Positions 16,809 through 25,136 of a stretch of 64,000 bases of DNA are shown here, one piece after another. The stretch covers positions 1 to 64,000 of the forward strand of contig JAFGGU010000054.1 of assembly GCA_016930375.1 (NCBI GenBank). Direction: 5' to 3'. Both the position numbers and the translations under genes were made by a program. Each line of letters begins with the position of its first letter. The stretch's first letter is position 1. The DNA comes from Bacteroidales bacterium. GTDB taxonomy: Bacteria > Bacteroidota > Bacteroidia > Bacteroidales > UBA10428. The notes under the pieces were generated by a model. That model was given only the letters and a program-made list of their open reading frames with translations, did no database searches and was not told the origin of the DNA.

Positions 16809-17510
16809 ATGTTGCTTGTACTATTACAGAATGTTGTGAGCAGCAATGCTGACAGTCTTGCTGCCAGCGCTGCTGCCAATATTACCCCGGTGTCTTATTT
16901 TGAACTGGCCGTAAAGGGCGGATGGGTAATGGTTCCCATTGCCATTCTTTCCGTTATTGCGATTTACATTTTCATAGAACGGTTTATGGCCATCCGGAAT
17001 GCAGGAAAAATAGACCAGAATTTCATGAACAGGATTAAGGACTATATCCATGACGGAAAAGTTGATTCGGCCATGGCCCTCTGTCAGTCGACCAACAATC
17101 CCCTGGCCCGCATGATCGAAAAAGGTGTCAGCCGCATTGGACGACCGCTGAACGATATCAATACGGCAATTCAGAACATCGGCCAGGTGGAAGTATATAA
17201 ACTCGAAAAGGGGTTGGCGATCCTGGCTTCATGCGCCGGGGGAGCTCCCATGCTGGGATTTTTCGGCACCGTTCTGGGTATGGTGAAAACATTCATGGAC
17301 ATGGCAAATGCCGGGACCAGCCTGGATATCGGGATACTTTCCAATGGTATTTATATTGCATTGATCACGACAGTAGGCGGTTTGCTTGTAGGTATTCCTG
17401 CGTTTTTCGCATACAATTACCTGGTTGCCCGCGTTGAAGAGTTAGTAAACAGGCTTGAGGCATATTCCATGGAATTCATGGACCTTTTGAATGAGCCTGT
17501 AAAAAAATAG
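16809..17510 (+). CDS. exbB: MotA/TolQ/ExbB proton channel family protein
   Basis: ExbB/TolQ proteins form the pentameric proton channel that powers TonB or TolA. The 233-residue protein has a hydrophobic helix at about 38-57 and a cytosolic loop with the family segment LARMIEKGVSRIG. The paired helices at about 130-160 and 175-205 include LASCAGGAPMLGFFGTVLGMVKTF and GGLLVGIPAFFAYNYL. It starts a three-gene run with exbD (23 bases later) and tonB. An AT-rich promoter-like stretch (TAATTTTAG near 16780) precedes it, so it need not depend on tamB read-through. Confidence 0.92.
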   Translation: MLLVLLQNVVSSNADSLAASAAANITPVSYFELAVKGGWVMVPIAILSVIAIYIFIERFMAIRNAGKIDQNFMNRIKDYIHDGKVDSAMALCQSTNNPLARMIEKGVSRIGRPLNDINTAIQNIGQVEVYKLEKGLAILASCAGGAPMLGFFGTVLGMVKTFMDMANAGTSLDIGILSNGIYIALITTVGGLLVGIPAFFAYNYLVARVEELVNRLEAYSMEFMDLLNEPVKK

Positions 17511-17533
17511 TTGATTTATCTGATACCTGATTT

Positions 17534-17935
17534 ATGGCACTGCGATCAAGAAATAAAATTGATGTAAGCTATAGCGTTGCAGGAATGACGGATATTATTT
17601 TCCTGCTCCTGCTTTTCTTTATGCTTACCTCCACTCTCGTTTCACCCAATGCGATCAAGCTTCTTCTTCCGCGAAGCAACAGTCAGACAACCAGCAGGCC
17701 GATCACCACGGTATCCATTACTAAGGATATCTCTTTTTTTGTTGAAAAAACACCGGTAGACATATCCCAGCTTGAATTCCTGCTTCAGCGAAAGGTCGGA
17801 AAAACCGAGGATCCTACCATTGCCATTCACGCTGAAAGGTCTGTTCCCATTGAATATATTGTTGAAGTCATGAACATAGCCAAAAAAAATAACTACAAGG
17901 TTATTCTGGCTACCAGCCCTGAACTTAAAAGATAA
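17534..17935 (+). CDS. exbD: ExbD/TolR family biopolymer transport protein
   Basis: This is a 133-residue protein with one transmembrane helix (about residues 17-36). It carries the conserved membrane Asp in VAGMTDIIFLLLLFFML, the residue that takes part in proton relay in ExbD/TolR. The C-terminal periplasmic domain (about 55-133) has the family ending of beta strands and YKVILATSPEL. It lies between exbB and tonB with gaps of 23 and 5 bases, which fits a single motor operon supplying energy to the TonB-dependent receptors of this organism. Confidence 0.92.
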   Translation: MALRSRNKIDVSYSVAGMTDIIFLLLLFFMLTSTLVSPNAIKLLLPRSNSQTTSRPITTVSITKDISFFVEKTPVDISQLEFLLQRKVGKTEDPTIAIHAERSVPIEYIVEVMNIAKKNNYKVILATSPELKR

Positions 17936-17940
17936 GGCAG

Positions 17941-18750
17941 ATGACGGAAAAGCATTATGGCATATTGGGGACATTTATCATACACAATATTATTGTGCTG
18001 ATCCTGCTGTTTACCTACATCACCCTGACAAAACCCTCACCCTCCGAAGGTGGCATTCTGATTAATTTTGGGGATATGGAAAGTGCCGGGGGACCTGAAG
18101 AACCGGCCATGAATGATTTATCATCAGCTGCTGCCCCTGCACCTTCTGCCAGTCAACCCAAAGCCGAAGACGGCATGCTGACCCAGGATTTTGAGGAAGC
18201 TCCGGCAGTAAAGAAACCGGCTGAGGCCAAAAAGACTGAAAAAAAGCCCGAGACAAAGCCGGTTACCAAGCCTGTTAAAAAACCCGTTCAAACAACTACT
18301 GCAGAACCGGCCAAACCTACTGTCAATAAAAAGGCGCTCTATTCAAGCCAGGGCACAAAGGGGCAGTCCACCACCGAAACAGGCACATCAGAGGGAATCT
18401 ACAAAGGATCGGGCAACATGGGAGATCCCACAGGCACGCCGGAATCTGACAATTATTCAAAGGGACTTGGAGGTGGTGGTATTGCATTCGATCTAAACGG
18501 CAGAAGTCCTTTGCATCTGCAGAAACCGGAATTCAATATTCAGAAGGAAGGGATTGTGAAAGTCGAAATTACAGTGGACCGTTCAGGCAAGGTCATCAGT
18601 GCCACCCCCGGTGTTAAAGGATCTACGCTGGTAGATAATACGTTATGGGCTGCCGCCAAAAAAGCAGCTCTTGAATCAAAATTCAACCTGAAGAATGATG
18701 CTCAGGAACGACAGGTGGGCACCATTACATATCATTTCAAACTGCAGTAG
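17941..18750 (+). CDS. tonB: TonB-like energy transducer
   Basis: This 269-residue protein has an N-terminal membrane anchor (about residues 7-28), a long Pro/Lys/Glu-rich periplasmic linker (about 85-135, runs such as KPETKPVTKPVKKPV), a Gly-rich segment and a C-terminal TonB-type domain (about 185-269, KVEITVDRSGKVISATPGVKGS...ITYHFKLQ). It would carry energy from ExbB/ExbD to outer-membrane receptors. The SxxxH segment usual in TonB anchors is not clear, so a TolA-like use cannot be excluded. It converges on the TSUP gene with a one-base gap. Confidence 0.85.
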   Translation: MTEKHYGILGTFIIHNIIVLILLFTYITLTKPSPSEGGILINFGDMESAGGPEEPAMNDLSSAAAPAPSASQPKAEDGMLTQDFEEAPAVKKPAEAKKTEKKPETKPVTKPVKKPVQTTTAEPAKPTVNKKALYSSQGTKGQSTTETGTSEGIYKGSGNMGDPTGTPESDNYSKGLGGGGIAFDLNGRSPLHLQKPEFNIQKEGIVKVEITVDRSGKVISATPGVKGSTLVDNTLWAAAKKAALESKFNLKNDAQERQVGTITYHFKLQ

Positions 18751-18751
18751 A

Positions 18752-19516
18752 TCAGAAAAATATCAACTGCACTGCAGATACAAGCACAGCCACCAGTAAA
18801 ACATAGCGCACGAATGTTGGTCCCCAGCTTACAGCTGATCTGGTTCCCAGCCAGGCTCCTGTCATGCTGCCGATGGATAAAATCAGACCGGCCCTGTAAT
18901 CAACCTGTTGTCCGATCATAAATACTGCCAGGGCAAAGGGTGTATACAGGAATACCAAAAAGTTCTTGATGGCATTTGCCCTTACAACGTTAAGTCCGGC
19001 TCCCAAAACCAACCCGGCCAACAGGAAAAAACCCACGCCGGCCTGGATAAATCCTCCGTATACGCCGATCACAAAGAATACAAGTATATTAATCCACAGT
19101 GATCCGCCAATTCCTTTTTCAGTTTTACCTTTCAGCCAGGCTTCAGGTTTCAGTAAAACAACAAAAAACATAACAACCAGCAAGATCCCCACCACCCTTT
19201 CCATCATCTTGTTGTTAATGGCCAGGGCTATCAATGCTCCAACGACAGATCCGGCAACAGAAGGTATACCCAGCAGTAGACCTGCTCTCAGGTCTAGGGA
19301 TCCCTGCTTTCTGAAGCCCACTGATCCTACCAGGCTCTGCAACATGATGGCTATGCGGTTAGTTCCGTTAGCCACATTCGGAGGAAGGCCGATAAAGATT
19401 AACAGGGGAAGGGTGAGCAAAGATCCGCTTCCGGCAAGCGTATTAATAAAGCCGGCGATCAGGCCGGCTCCTACAATCAGCAGATACTGGTACCATTCCA
19501 GGTTGACAAAATCCAT
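18752..19516 (-). CDS. Sulfite exporter TauE/SafE (TSUP) family permease
   Basis: This is a 254-residue polytopic membrane protein of the TSUP (TauE/SafE/DUF81) family. It shows two similar halves of about four helices each, and the family's N-terminal motif GLIAGFINTLAGSGSLLTLPLL, broken here as GLIAGFINTLAG then SGSLLTLPLL. The second half carries VYGGFIQAGVGFF. TSUP proteins move sulfite, sulfoacetate or related organosulfur anions; the substrate cannot be assigned here. It lies 18 bases after glyA on the same strand, suggesting co-transcription without an obvious metabolic link. Confidence 0.85.
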   Translation of the reverse strand: MDFVNLEWYQYLLIVGAGLIAGFINTLAGSGSLLTLPLLIFIGLPPNVANGTNRIAIMLQSLVGSVGFRKQGSLDLRAGLLLGIPSVAGSVVGALIALAINNKMMERVVGILLVVMFFVVLLKPEAWLKGKTEKGIGGSLWINILVFFVIGVYGGFIQAGVGFFLLAGLVLGAGLNVVRANAIKNFLVFLYTPFALAVFMIGQQVDYRAGLILSIGSMTGAWLGTRSAVSWGPTFVRYVLLVAVLVSAVQLIFF

Positions 19517-19534
19517 GCTGTCAGGTTCTTGTAT

Positions 19535-20815
19535 TTACCAGGCGAACAGGGGATAGTCCTTCATCAGTTTATTCACCTTTGCTTTTACTGAACTGATCAC
19601 CTTTTCATCTTCGATGTGCATGATGACCTCATCAATGAGCTCAACCACGGTTTCGATAAGATCTTCCCTGGCTCCTCTTGTAGTGATGGCCGGTGTGCCA
19701 ACCCTTACACCCGAAGTAGTAAAAGGAGTTCTTGAATCAAAGGGGACCATGTTTTTATTGAGTGTAATATCGGCTTTCACCAGGACATTCTCTGCCATTT
19801 TGCCGGTAACATCAGGTACTTTGGTACGCAGATCAATCAGCATGGAATGATTGTCAGTTCCGTTGGAAACAATTTTATAGCCCTTGTCGATAAAGCATCG
19901 GGCCATGACAGCGGCATTTTTTTTGACCTGTATTACATAATCACGGTAAGAATCGGTAAGCGCTTCACCAAAAGCCACAGCTTTGGAGGCTATGACATGT
20001 TCCAGTGGTCCTCCCTGTGTACCCGGGAATACGGCAAGGTCCAGGAGATTTGACATCATTTTGATCTCACCCTTGGGAGTGGTATAGCCCCAGGGATTGG
20101 GAAAATCTTCACCGATCATGATCAATCCGCCCCTTGGGCCACGTAATGTTTTGTGTGTTGTGGTGGTGACAATATGACAATGTGGGAAAGGATGATTCAG
20201 CAAGCCTTTGGCTATCAGTCCCGCCGGATGTGCAATATCAGCCATCAGCAATGCGCCTACCTTATCGGCAATGGCCCTCATCCGGGCATAGTCCCAGTCG
20301 CGCGAGTATGCCGATGCCCCGGCAATAATCAGTTTGGGCTTTTCCTGTAATGCCGTTTCCTCCATTTTATCATATTCTACCCTGCCAGTATCCGGATTCA
20401 GCATGTATGCAACCGGGTGATACAGTATTCCGGATGAATTCACGGGAGAACCGTGTGACAGGTGACCACCATGCGACAGATCGAGGCCCATGAATTTATC
20501 GCCCGGGTTCAATACAGCCAGCATAACGGCGGCATTGGCCTGAGCCCCGGAATGGGGCTGAACATTGGCCCAGCTTGCATTGAACAGGGTTTTGATTCGC
20601 TGGATGGCAAGTTCTTCCACCTCATCAACAACCTGACATCCACCATAATAACGCTTACCGGGCAGCCCCTCAGCATATTTATTGGTAAGGCATGAGCCCA
20701 TGGCCTGCAGTACCTGGTCAGACACAAAGTTCTCAGATGCAATCAGTTCAATACCGTGCAACTGGCGATCGTTTTCTTTTTGAATCAGGTCGAATATGAG
20801 AGAATCCCTTTCCAT
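19535..20815 (-). CDS. glyA: Serine hydroxymethyltransferase
   Basis: GlyA is the PLP enzyme that interconverts serine and glycine with tetrahydrofolate, feeding one-carbon metabolism. The 426-residue protein has full length and family motifs: [10 protein letters not shown] (about 22-31), [13 protein letters not shown], the PLP-binding Lys in [14 protein letters not shown] and the C-terminal [15 protein letters not shown]. It is preceded by a Bacteroidota-type promoter and followed by the TSUP permease gene. Nothing unusual was seen. Confidence 0.97.
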   Translation of the reverse strand: MERDSLIFDLIQKENDRQLHGIELIASENFVSDQVLQAMGSCLTNKYAEGLPGKRYYGGCQVVDEVEELAIQRIKTLFNASWANVQPHSGAQANAAVMLAVLNPGDKFMGLDLSHGGHLSHGSPVNSSGILYHPVAYMLNPDTGRVEYDKMEETALQEKPKLIIAGASAYSRDWDYARMRAIADKVGALLMADIAHPAGLIAKGLLNHPFPHCHIVTTTTHKTLRGPRGGLIMIGEDFPNPWGYTTPKGEIKMMSNLLDLAVFPGTQGGPLEHVIASKAVAFGEALTDSYRDYVIQVKKNAAVMARCFIDKGYKIVSNGTDNHSMLIDLRTKVPDVTGKMAENVLVKADITLNKNMVPFDSRTPFTTSGVRVGTPAITTRGAREDLIETVVELIDEVIMHIEDEKVISSVKAKVNKLMKDYPLFAW

Positions 20816-20837
20816 AATGCGATGGTTTGATTTGACT

Positions 20838-20845
20838 CAAAAATA
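20838..20845 (-). promoter_or_regulatory. Probable -7 promoter box for glyA
   Basis: TATTTTTG on the minus strand matches TAnnTTTG and lies 22 bases before the glyA ATG, in an 89-bp AT-rich gap after the ClC gene. Confidence 0.5.
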
Positions 20846-20904
20846 ATAGTTTAATCAGGAGGAAAAAAATTATTGAAGAATAGTTTATCAGTTTTTTTTA
20901 GGCC

Positions 20905-22680
20905 TCATTCATCCGAAATCTCAATCAGCCAATTCCGGTAGAAGGAAAACAATTTTGATTTTGAAATGAAGCCGATGTACTCTCCATTATTGATCACAGG
21001 CAGGTTCCAGGCATCATTTTCCTCAAATTTCTTCATCACGCTTTCCATGGAATCACCGGGAGAGATATGCATGGGAGGAGGTTGCATGAGATCGCGTACA
21101 AATACCCGGTCATACATGTCCGTGTTGAAAATGATATGCCGGATGCTGTCGAGCAGCACCACCCCGATCAGCATATTCTGACTGGTGACAACCGGGAACA
21201 GGTTGCGTTTTGACCTGGCAATGGATTTGACGAGTTTGCCCAGGGAATCCTCCGGGGAAACCGGGGTAAAGTCTTTTTCAATCAGAGCACCCATTTCAAG
21301 CAAAGTCAGTATGGCCTTGTCCTTGTTATGGGTGATCAGTTCTCCCCGTTTGGCCAGCCTGTGCGTATATATGGAATGTGGTTGAAAATAGCGGTTCGTA
21401 ATAAATGCAATTGTCGAAGTGATCATCAGCGGGATAAAGAGAACATAGCCTCCTGTAATTTCGGCGATAAGAAAAATGGCAAACAGGGGGGCATGCATGA
21501 CCCCGGCCATCAGACCGGCCATCCCGGTTAATACAAAGTTTTTTTCCGGCACCTGGACAAAGTCAAATAGATTCAGAATCCGGGCCGCCAGGTAGCCCGT
21601 AAAACCACCCATAAACATGGTAGGGGCGAATATTCCGCCTACTCCTCCACCCCCCGTGGTTGCCGTCATGGCAACCGGTTTGAACAGGAGTACCAAAACG
21701 ATGAATAACAGGAAGACCAGCAGGTTATCCGTATGACCATAAAACATGCTGTCCCGGGCTACTTCGGCAATATCACCTGCAAGCACTATATTTAATATGT
21801 CATAACCTTCACCGTATAGCAACGGAAAAAACAGAATCAATATACCCACTATCAACCCGCCGGTAATCAGCCTGATCGATGGCTGCTTTATATTTCCAAA
21901 AAGCGTTTCAATCCACAGGGTGATTTTCGTAAAATAAAGGGATACCATTCCGGTAATAATACCCAACACCATATACCACGGAATATTCTTCAGATTGAAA
22001 GTTCCGTTGATCGGGTAATACAGGCTGACACCGGGATCGAGAAAGAGATAGGATATGGTGGCTCCTGTCACAGCGGAAATCAATAAAGGAATAATGGAGC
22101 CAACCGCGATATCCAGCATAAACACTTCGAGTGCAAAAATTACTCCTGCCACCGGAGCCTTGAAAATACCAGCAATGGCACCTGCAGCGCCACAACCTAT
22201 CAGGGTGATAACGGATTTATAATTCATACCAAACAACCGGCCCAGGGTGGAACCCATTGAGGATCCCGTAACTACAACGGGGGATTCCAATCCAACTGAA
22301 CCGCCAAATCCGACTGTAAGCGTTGACGCAATGATGGAGGAATAACTGTTATGTGGCCGCAAATATCCACCTTTCTTGGAAATGGCATATAAAACCTTGG
22401 TGATGCCGTGTCCCATTTCATCCTTGACAAAAAACCTGACATAGAGGATGGTAAGGAGTATCCCCAGCATGGGAAAAGCCAGGTAAAGAAAGTTGATACT
22501 GTATAAACTGCCCTGTTTTAAAATAAACTGATGCGTAAAATGAACGGCACTTTTTAATAGTATGGCTGCCAGGCCGCTAACTATGCCAACGAACAAACTG
22601 AACACATACATTTGCTGTCTGTGATTCAGATGTTCAGAAATAAAATTGATTAAACGAGTCAAATATTTGTGGATATTCAT
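20905..22680 (-). CDS. ClC family chloride channel/antiporter with C-terminal CBS pair
   Basis: This is a 591-residue membrane protein: a ClC core (about 1-435) followed by two CBS domains (about 450-575). The three anion-selectivity segments are visible: MGHGITKV (position of GSGIP), GGSVGLESP with the gating Glu, and GGVGGIFAP. The gating Glu is present, which is compatible with either channel or proton-coupled exchange. The CBS pair probably senses adenine nucleotides or ionic strength, as is known for other family members. It shares strand with glyA but is separated by 89 bases containing the glyA promoter. Confidence 0.93.
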   Translation of the reverse strand: MNIHKYLTRLINFISEHLNHRQQMYVFSLFVGIVSGLAAILLKSAVHFTHQFILKQGSLYSINFLYLAFPMLGILLTILYVRFFVKDEMGHGITKVLYAISKKGGYLRPHNSYSSIIASTLTVGFGGSVGLESPVVVTGSSMGSTLGRLFGMNYKSVITLIGCGAAGAIAGIFKAPVAGVIFALEVFMLDIAVGSIIPLLISAVTGATISYLFLDPGVSLYYPINGTFNLKNIPWYMVLGIITGMVSLYFTKITLWIETLFGNIKQPSIRLITGGLIVGILILFFPLLYGEGYDILNIVLAGDIAEVARDSMFYGHTDNLLVFLLFIVLVLLFKPVAMTATTGGGGVGGIFAPTMFMGGFTGYLAARILNLFDFVQVPEKNFVLTGMAGLMAGVMHAPLFAIFLIAEITGGYVLFIPLMITSTIAFITNRYFQPHSIYTHRLAKRGELITHNKDKAILTLLEMGALIEKDFTPVSPEDSLGKLVKSIARSKRNLFPVVTSQNMLIGVVLLDSIRHIIFNTDMYDRVFVRDLMQPPPMHISPGDSMESVMKKFEENDAWNLPVINNGEYIGFISKSKLFSFYRNWLIEISDE

Positions 22681-22737
22681 AAGGGCTCTGTATTATCGAC
22701 AACTATAACGCAAATCCCCATCCTGACAGGAAAAAGG

Positions 22738-23136
22738 CTAAAATTCACCAAACCATTTTTTTGCCTCCTCAATGGTATTAAACATCTTGAACGGAAGTCC
22801 GAATTTTTTTGCAGACTGAAAAACATGATTAATATAATACTGTTTAAAAACATTCACATTGGCTACACCTACAACACGTTTCAAGCCAGCCTTGGCGGCC
22901 TCAGGCATAGCTACTTCCTGCAGCCATTTCCTGAAATCTGGTGAAACGATTCCCTGATCCCGGATATCAGAGATATAATTATCCACAGGCTTTTTGGTCA
23001 TGAATTCCAGGGCAAGTTTAAATGGCCTTTGATACTCTTCCAGGCTCAGTTTCTTATTTTTCCATGTAATGGTCAGGATCTTCAGATCCTCTTCATAACT
23101 AAGTCTTGAAAACTCATTCTCGAAAACTATTTCCAT
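22738..23136 (-). CDS. STAS/SpoIIAA-like small cytosolic protein
   Basis: This 132-residue soluble protein has an alternating beta/alpha pattern like STAS- or SpoIIAA-like domains: N-terminal strands (FENEFSRLSYEEDLKILTITW), a helix after SLEEYQRPF, a central strand DNYISDIRDQG, and a C-terminal FGLPFKMFNTIEEAKKWFGEF resembling the end of SpoIIAA-like proteins. No catalytic residues are recognised. It lies between ClC and the ABC operon on the same strand with gaps of 57 and 111 bases. The fold is inferred from pattern alone; the function is unknown. Confidence 0.5.
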   Translation of the reverse strand: MEIVFENEFSRLSYEEDLKILTITWKNKKLSLEEYQRPFKLALEFMTKKPVDNYISDIRDQGIVSPDFRKWLQEVAMPEAAKAGLKRVVGVANVNVFKQYYINHVFQSAKKFGLPFKMFNTIEEAKKWFGEF

Positions 23137-23247
23137 AATTGCATGATTTAAATGTTTTCCCCCTAGTATTATAATCGTTAAGGTCCCGTTTGAAATTAGA
23201 TAAAATAATACGTTATTGCAAGAGGAAAGTTCTTTCGGTTCATTCTT

Positions 23248-24165
23248 TCAGCGATGATTTGTTTCCTTTTTCAGATCTTCCAGGAGCGATCCCAGTTTGT
23301 TTACATAATCTGTAAACCCGGTGGAATACCTTATTGAATCATCACGGTTTTGTGGCAAATCAATTTTAAAATGGTGTCTGACGGTAGCAGGACCTGAATC
23401 GAGAATGAAAATATCCGTGGATAGAAAAACAGCCTCACTTTCGGAGTGAGTTACAAAGATTACGGTCGGATCAATTTTGGCGCTTTCGAATATGGAACGC
23501 AGAAAAACCTGAATTTGTTTTCGGGTCACAGTATCTAATGCTCCAAAAGGTTCGTCCATTAATAAGATCTGCGGATTTACGACGAGGTTACGGGCAATAG
23601 CGACCCTTTGCAATTGTCCCCCGGAAAGGATCGGATACTTGGCCCATTTGTTTTCATGCCCGGCCAATCCAACAATTTCTATCATGTTCATGGCCTTTTC
23701 ATGGGCTTCCTCCCTGGACACACCCTTCAAAATCAGCGGCAAAGCAACGTTTTGCAGCACCGTTTTCCATTCAAATGAGGTATATTGCTGAAAAACCATG
23801 GGAATTCTATCCCTATCCGTCCGCTTCTTTCCATAAATATATACATCTCCCGAAGTCGGTTCCTGCAGCCCCGAAATATAGCGTAGCAAAGTGGATTTTC
23901 CGCAACCCGATTTGCCCATGATTGTAATAAACTGCCCCCGGGTTTTAATGTCCTTTATATCCAGGTTGAAATCTTTAAAAACGATGTTGGGAGGACTATG
24001 ATCTGTGTATACCTGGCTGATATTGACAAGATTTATGATATCTGACGCCTTATCTGAATCCACATGAACTGAAGTCGTCTTATCGCTTTCATCAGCAACT
24101 GTTTCAGGTCCGACAGGCTTGGAAATCTCACTGTCATCCTGTTTTTGAAAAATATTCCGCTTCAT
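23248..24165 (-). CDS. ABC transporter ATPase, nitrate/taurine (NMT1) type
   Basis: This 305-residue ATPase has Walker A GKSGCGKST (near residue 83), the Q-loop PMVFQQY, signature LSGGQLQRVAIAR, Walker B LLMDEPFGALD and the H-loop FVTHSESEA. It groups with SsuB/TauB/NrtD-type ATPases. An unusual feature is about 45 extra N-terminal residues, acidic and low in complexity, before the ABC fold. It is the last gene of the operon beginning at 28576 and starts two bases after the permease stop. It would energise import through the permease; the substrate is unknown. Confidence 0.88.
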   Translation of the reverse strand: MKRNIFQKQDDSEISKPVGPETVADESDKTTSVHVDSDKASDIINLVNISQVYTDHSPPNIVFKDFNLDIKDIKTRGQFITIMGKSGCGKSTLLRYISGLQEPTSGDVYIYGKKRTDRDRIPMVFQQYTSFEWKTVLQNVALPLILKGVSREEAHEKAMNMIEIVGLAGHENKWAKYPILSGGQLQRVAIARNLVVNPQILLMDEPFGALDTVTRKQIQVFLRSIFESAKIDPTVIFVTHSESEAVFLSTDIFILDSGPATVRHHFKIDLPQNRDDSIRYSTGFTDYVNKLGSLLEDLKKETNHR

Positions 24166-24167
24166 GT

Positions 24168-24980
24168 TCAGGCGTATTTAAAGTTAAATAGTTTTCTATC
24201 GAGCAGTTTAAGCAATTTGTCCTGGACAAAACCAATAAAGATGATAAGCAACAATACCGCATAAAGCTGGTCGACATGAGAGCCACGTGACGTAGCCATG
24301 TAAATCATCGAGCCCAGACCGCCCTGAGCGTTAACCATCTCGGCAATTACGATGTATGTCCAGCTGACGGCTACCAGGTTAATAACATCCATCGAAAACC
24401 TGCTGAGGACAGAGGGAATATAGAAATGCTTCAGCGTCATCCAGGGGCTGGCATTCAAAGTCCACATGGTTTGCTTGAGCGCTTTCAGATGATCGTCGGT
24501 TTCAATATCCTTAATTCTTTGCGTAATGGCCGGAAGAAGGTATACAAAAATACCAAAGGCCAGGAATTCAACTTTAACTCCCAGTCCCAATCCGAACAGA
24601 GCCATAAATATTCCCGTTGTTGCCGGTAGCGGTGTAAACCTGATTGCTTCAATCTGTTTGCTGACAAGGTGTCTGAAAAAAGGGATAAGTCCAACCACCA
24701 AACCAAGTGGAATTGCAATAACAATGGCCTGCAGATAACCGCCCAGGTTAATAAAAATGGAATATCCCGTATTAAATAAAAGGTTACGCTCCACAAAAAG
24801 GGTTTTGTAACATTGGATGACATCAATAGGCGACGGAAGAATGGTGGATTTAATCCATCCGAGCGCCGTTACCAGCCACCAGAAAAAAATCAGCAGGATC
24901 CATCCCAGAATATTCAAAGCCAATTCAGTTTTTCTGTCAACTTCACCGGCGAATTTGAAAAGCTTTTTGATCAAGTCCAT
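24168..24980 (-). CDS. ABC transporter permease, nitrate/taurine type
   Basis: This is a roughly 270-residue inner-membrane permease with about six helices and the BPD_transp_1 coupling segment (KALKQTMWTLNASPWMTL region, about residues 165-185). It resembles the SsuC/TauC/NrtB group. The open frame continues upstream to 25049, but that part runs into a palindromic repeat. The ATG at 24980 is preceded by AAGGAG at good spacing and gives a normal cytosolic start (MDLIKKLFKFAG). It lies between the ATPase (2 bases) and the substrate-binding gene (156 bases containing two hairpins). Confidence 0.85.
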   Translation of the reverse strand: MDLIKKLFKFAGEVDRKTELALNILGWILLIFFWWLVTALGWIKSTILPSPIDVIQCYKTLFVERNLLFNTGYSIFINLGGYLQAIVIAIPLGLVVGLIPFFRHLVSKQIEAIRFTPLPATTGIFMALFGLGLGVKVEFLAFGIFVYLLPAITQRIKDIETDDHLKALKQTMWTLNASPWMTLKHFYIPSVLSRFSMDVINLVAVSWTYIVIAEMVNAQGGLGSMIYMATSRGSHVDQLYAVLLLIIFIGFVQDKLLKLLDRKLFNFKYA

Positions 24981-25034
24981 ATTTCTTTTTCTCCTTATAG
25001 TAAAACAAGCGGTTGTATTAAAATATTGAAAGAA

Positions 25035-25057
25035 AAGCGTAGTTGGCAACTACGCTT
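25035..25057. repeat. REP-like palindrome, copy 1
   Basis: Ten-base perfect arms, AAGCGTAGTT (25035-25044) and AACTACGCTT (25048-25057), flank a three-base loop GGC. A near-identical copy starts 56 bases further on. Both lie inside the operon gap between the OmpA-fused substrate-binding gene and the permease gene. Confidence 0.85.
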
Positions 25058-25090
25058 AGCCTAATAATATGGTTATCTGTATGTTTCGCT

Positions 25091-25113
25091 AAGCGTAGTT
25101 TGCAACTACGCTT
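25091..25113. repeat. REP-like palindrome, copy 2
   Basis: The same ten-base arms as copy 1 (AAGCGTAGTT at 25091-25100 and AACTACGCTT at 25104-25113) flank the loop TGC. The two copies differ only in one loop base. As RNA either would be a strong hairpin, able to attenuate transcription or protect the 3' end of the upstream message. Confidence 0.85.
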
Positions 25114-25136
25114 GATTTCAAAGTTTTATATACATG

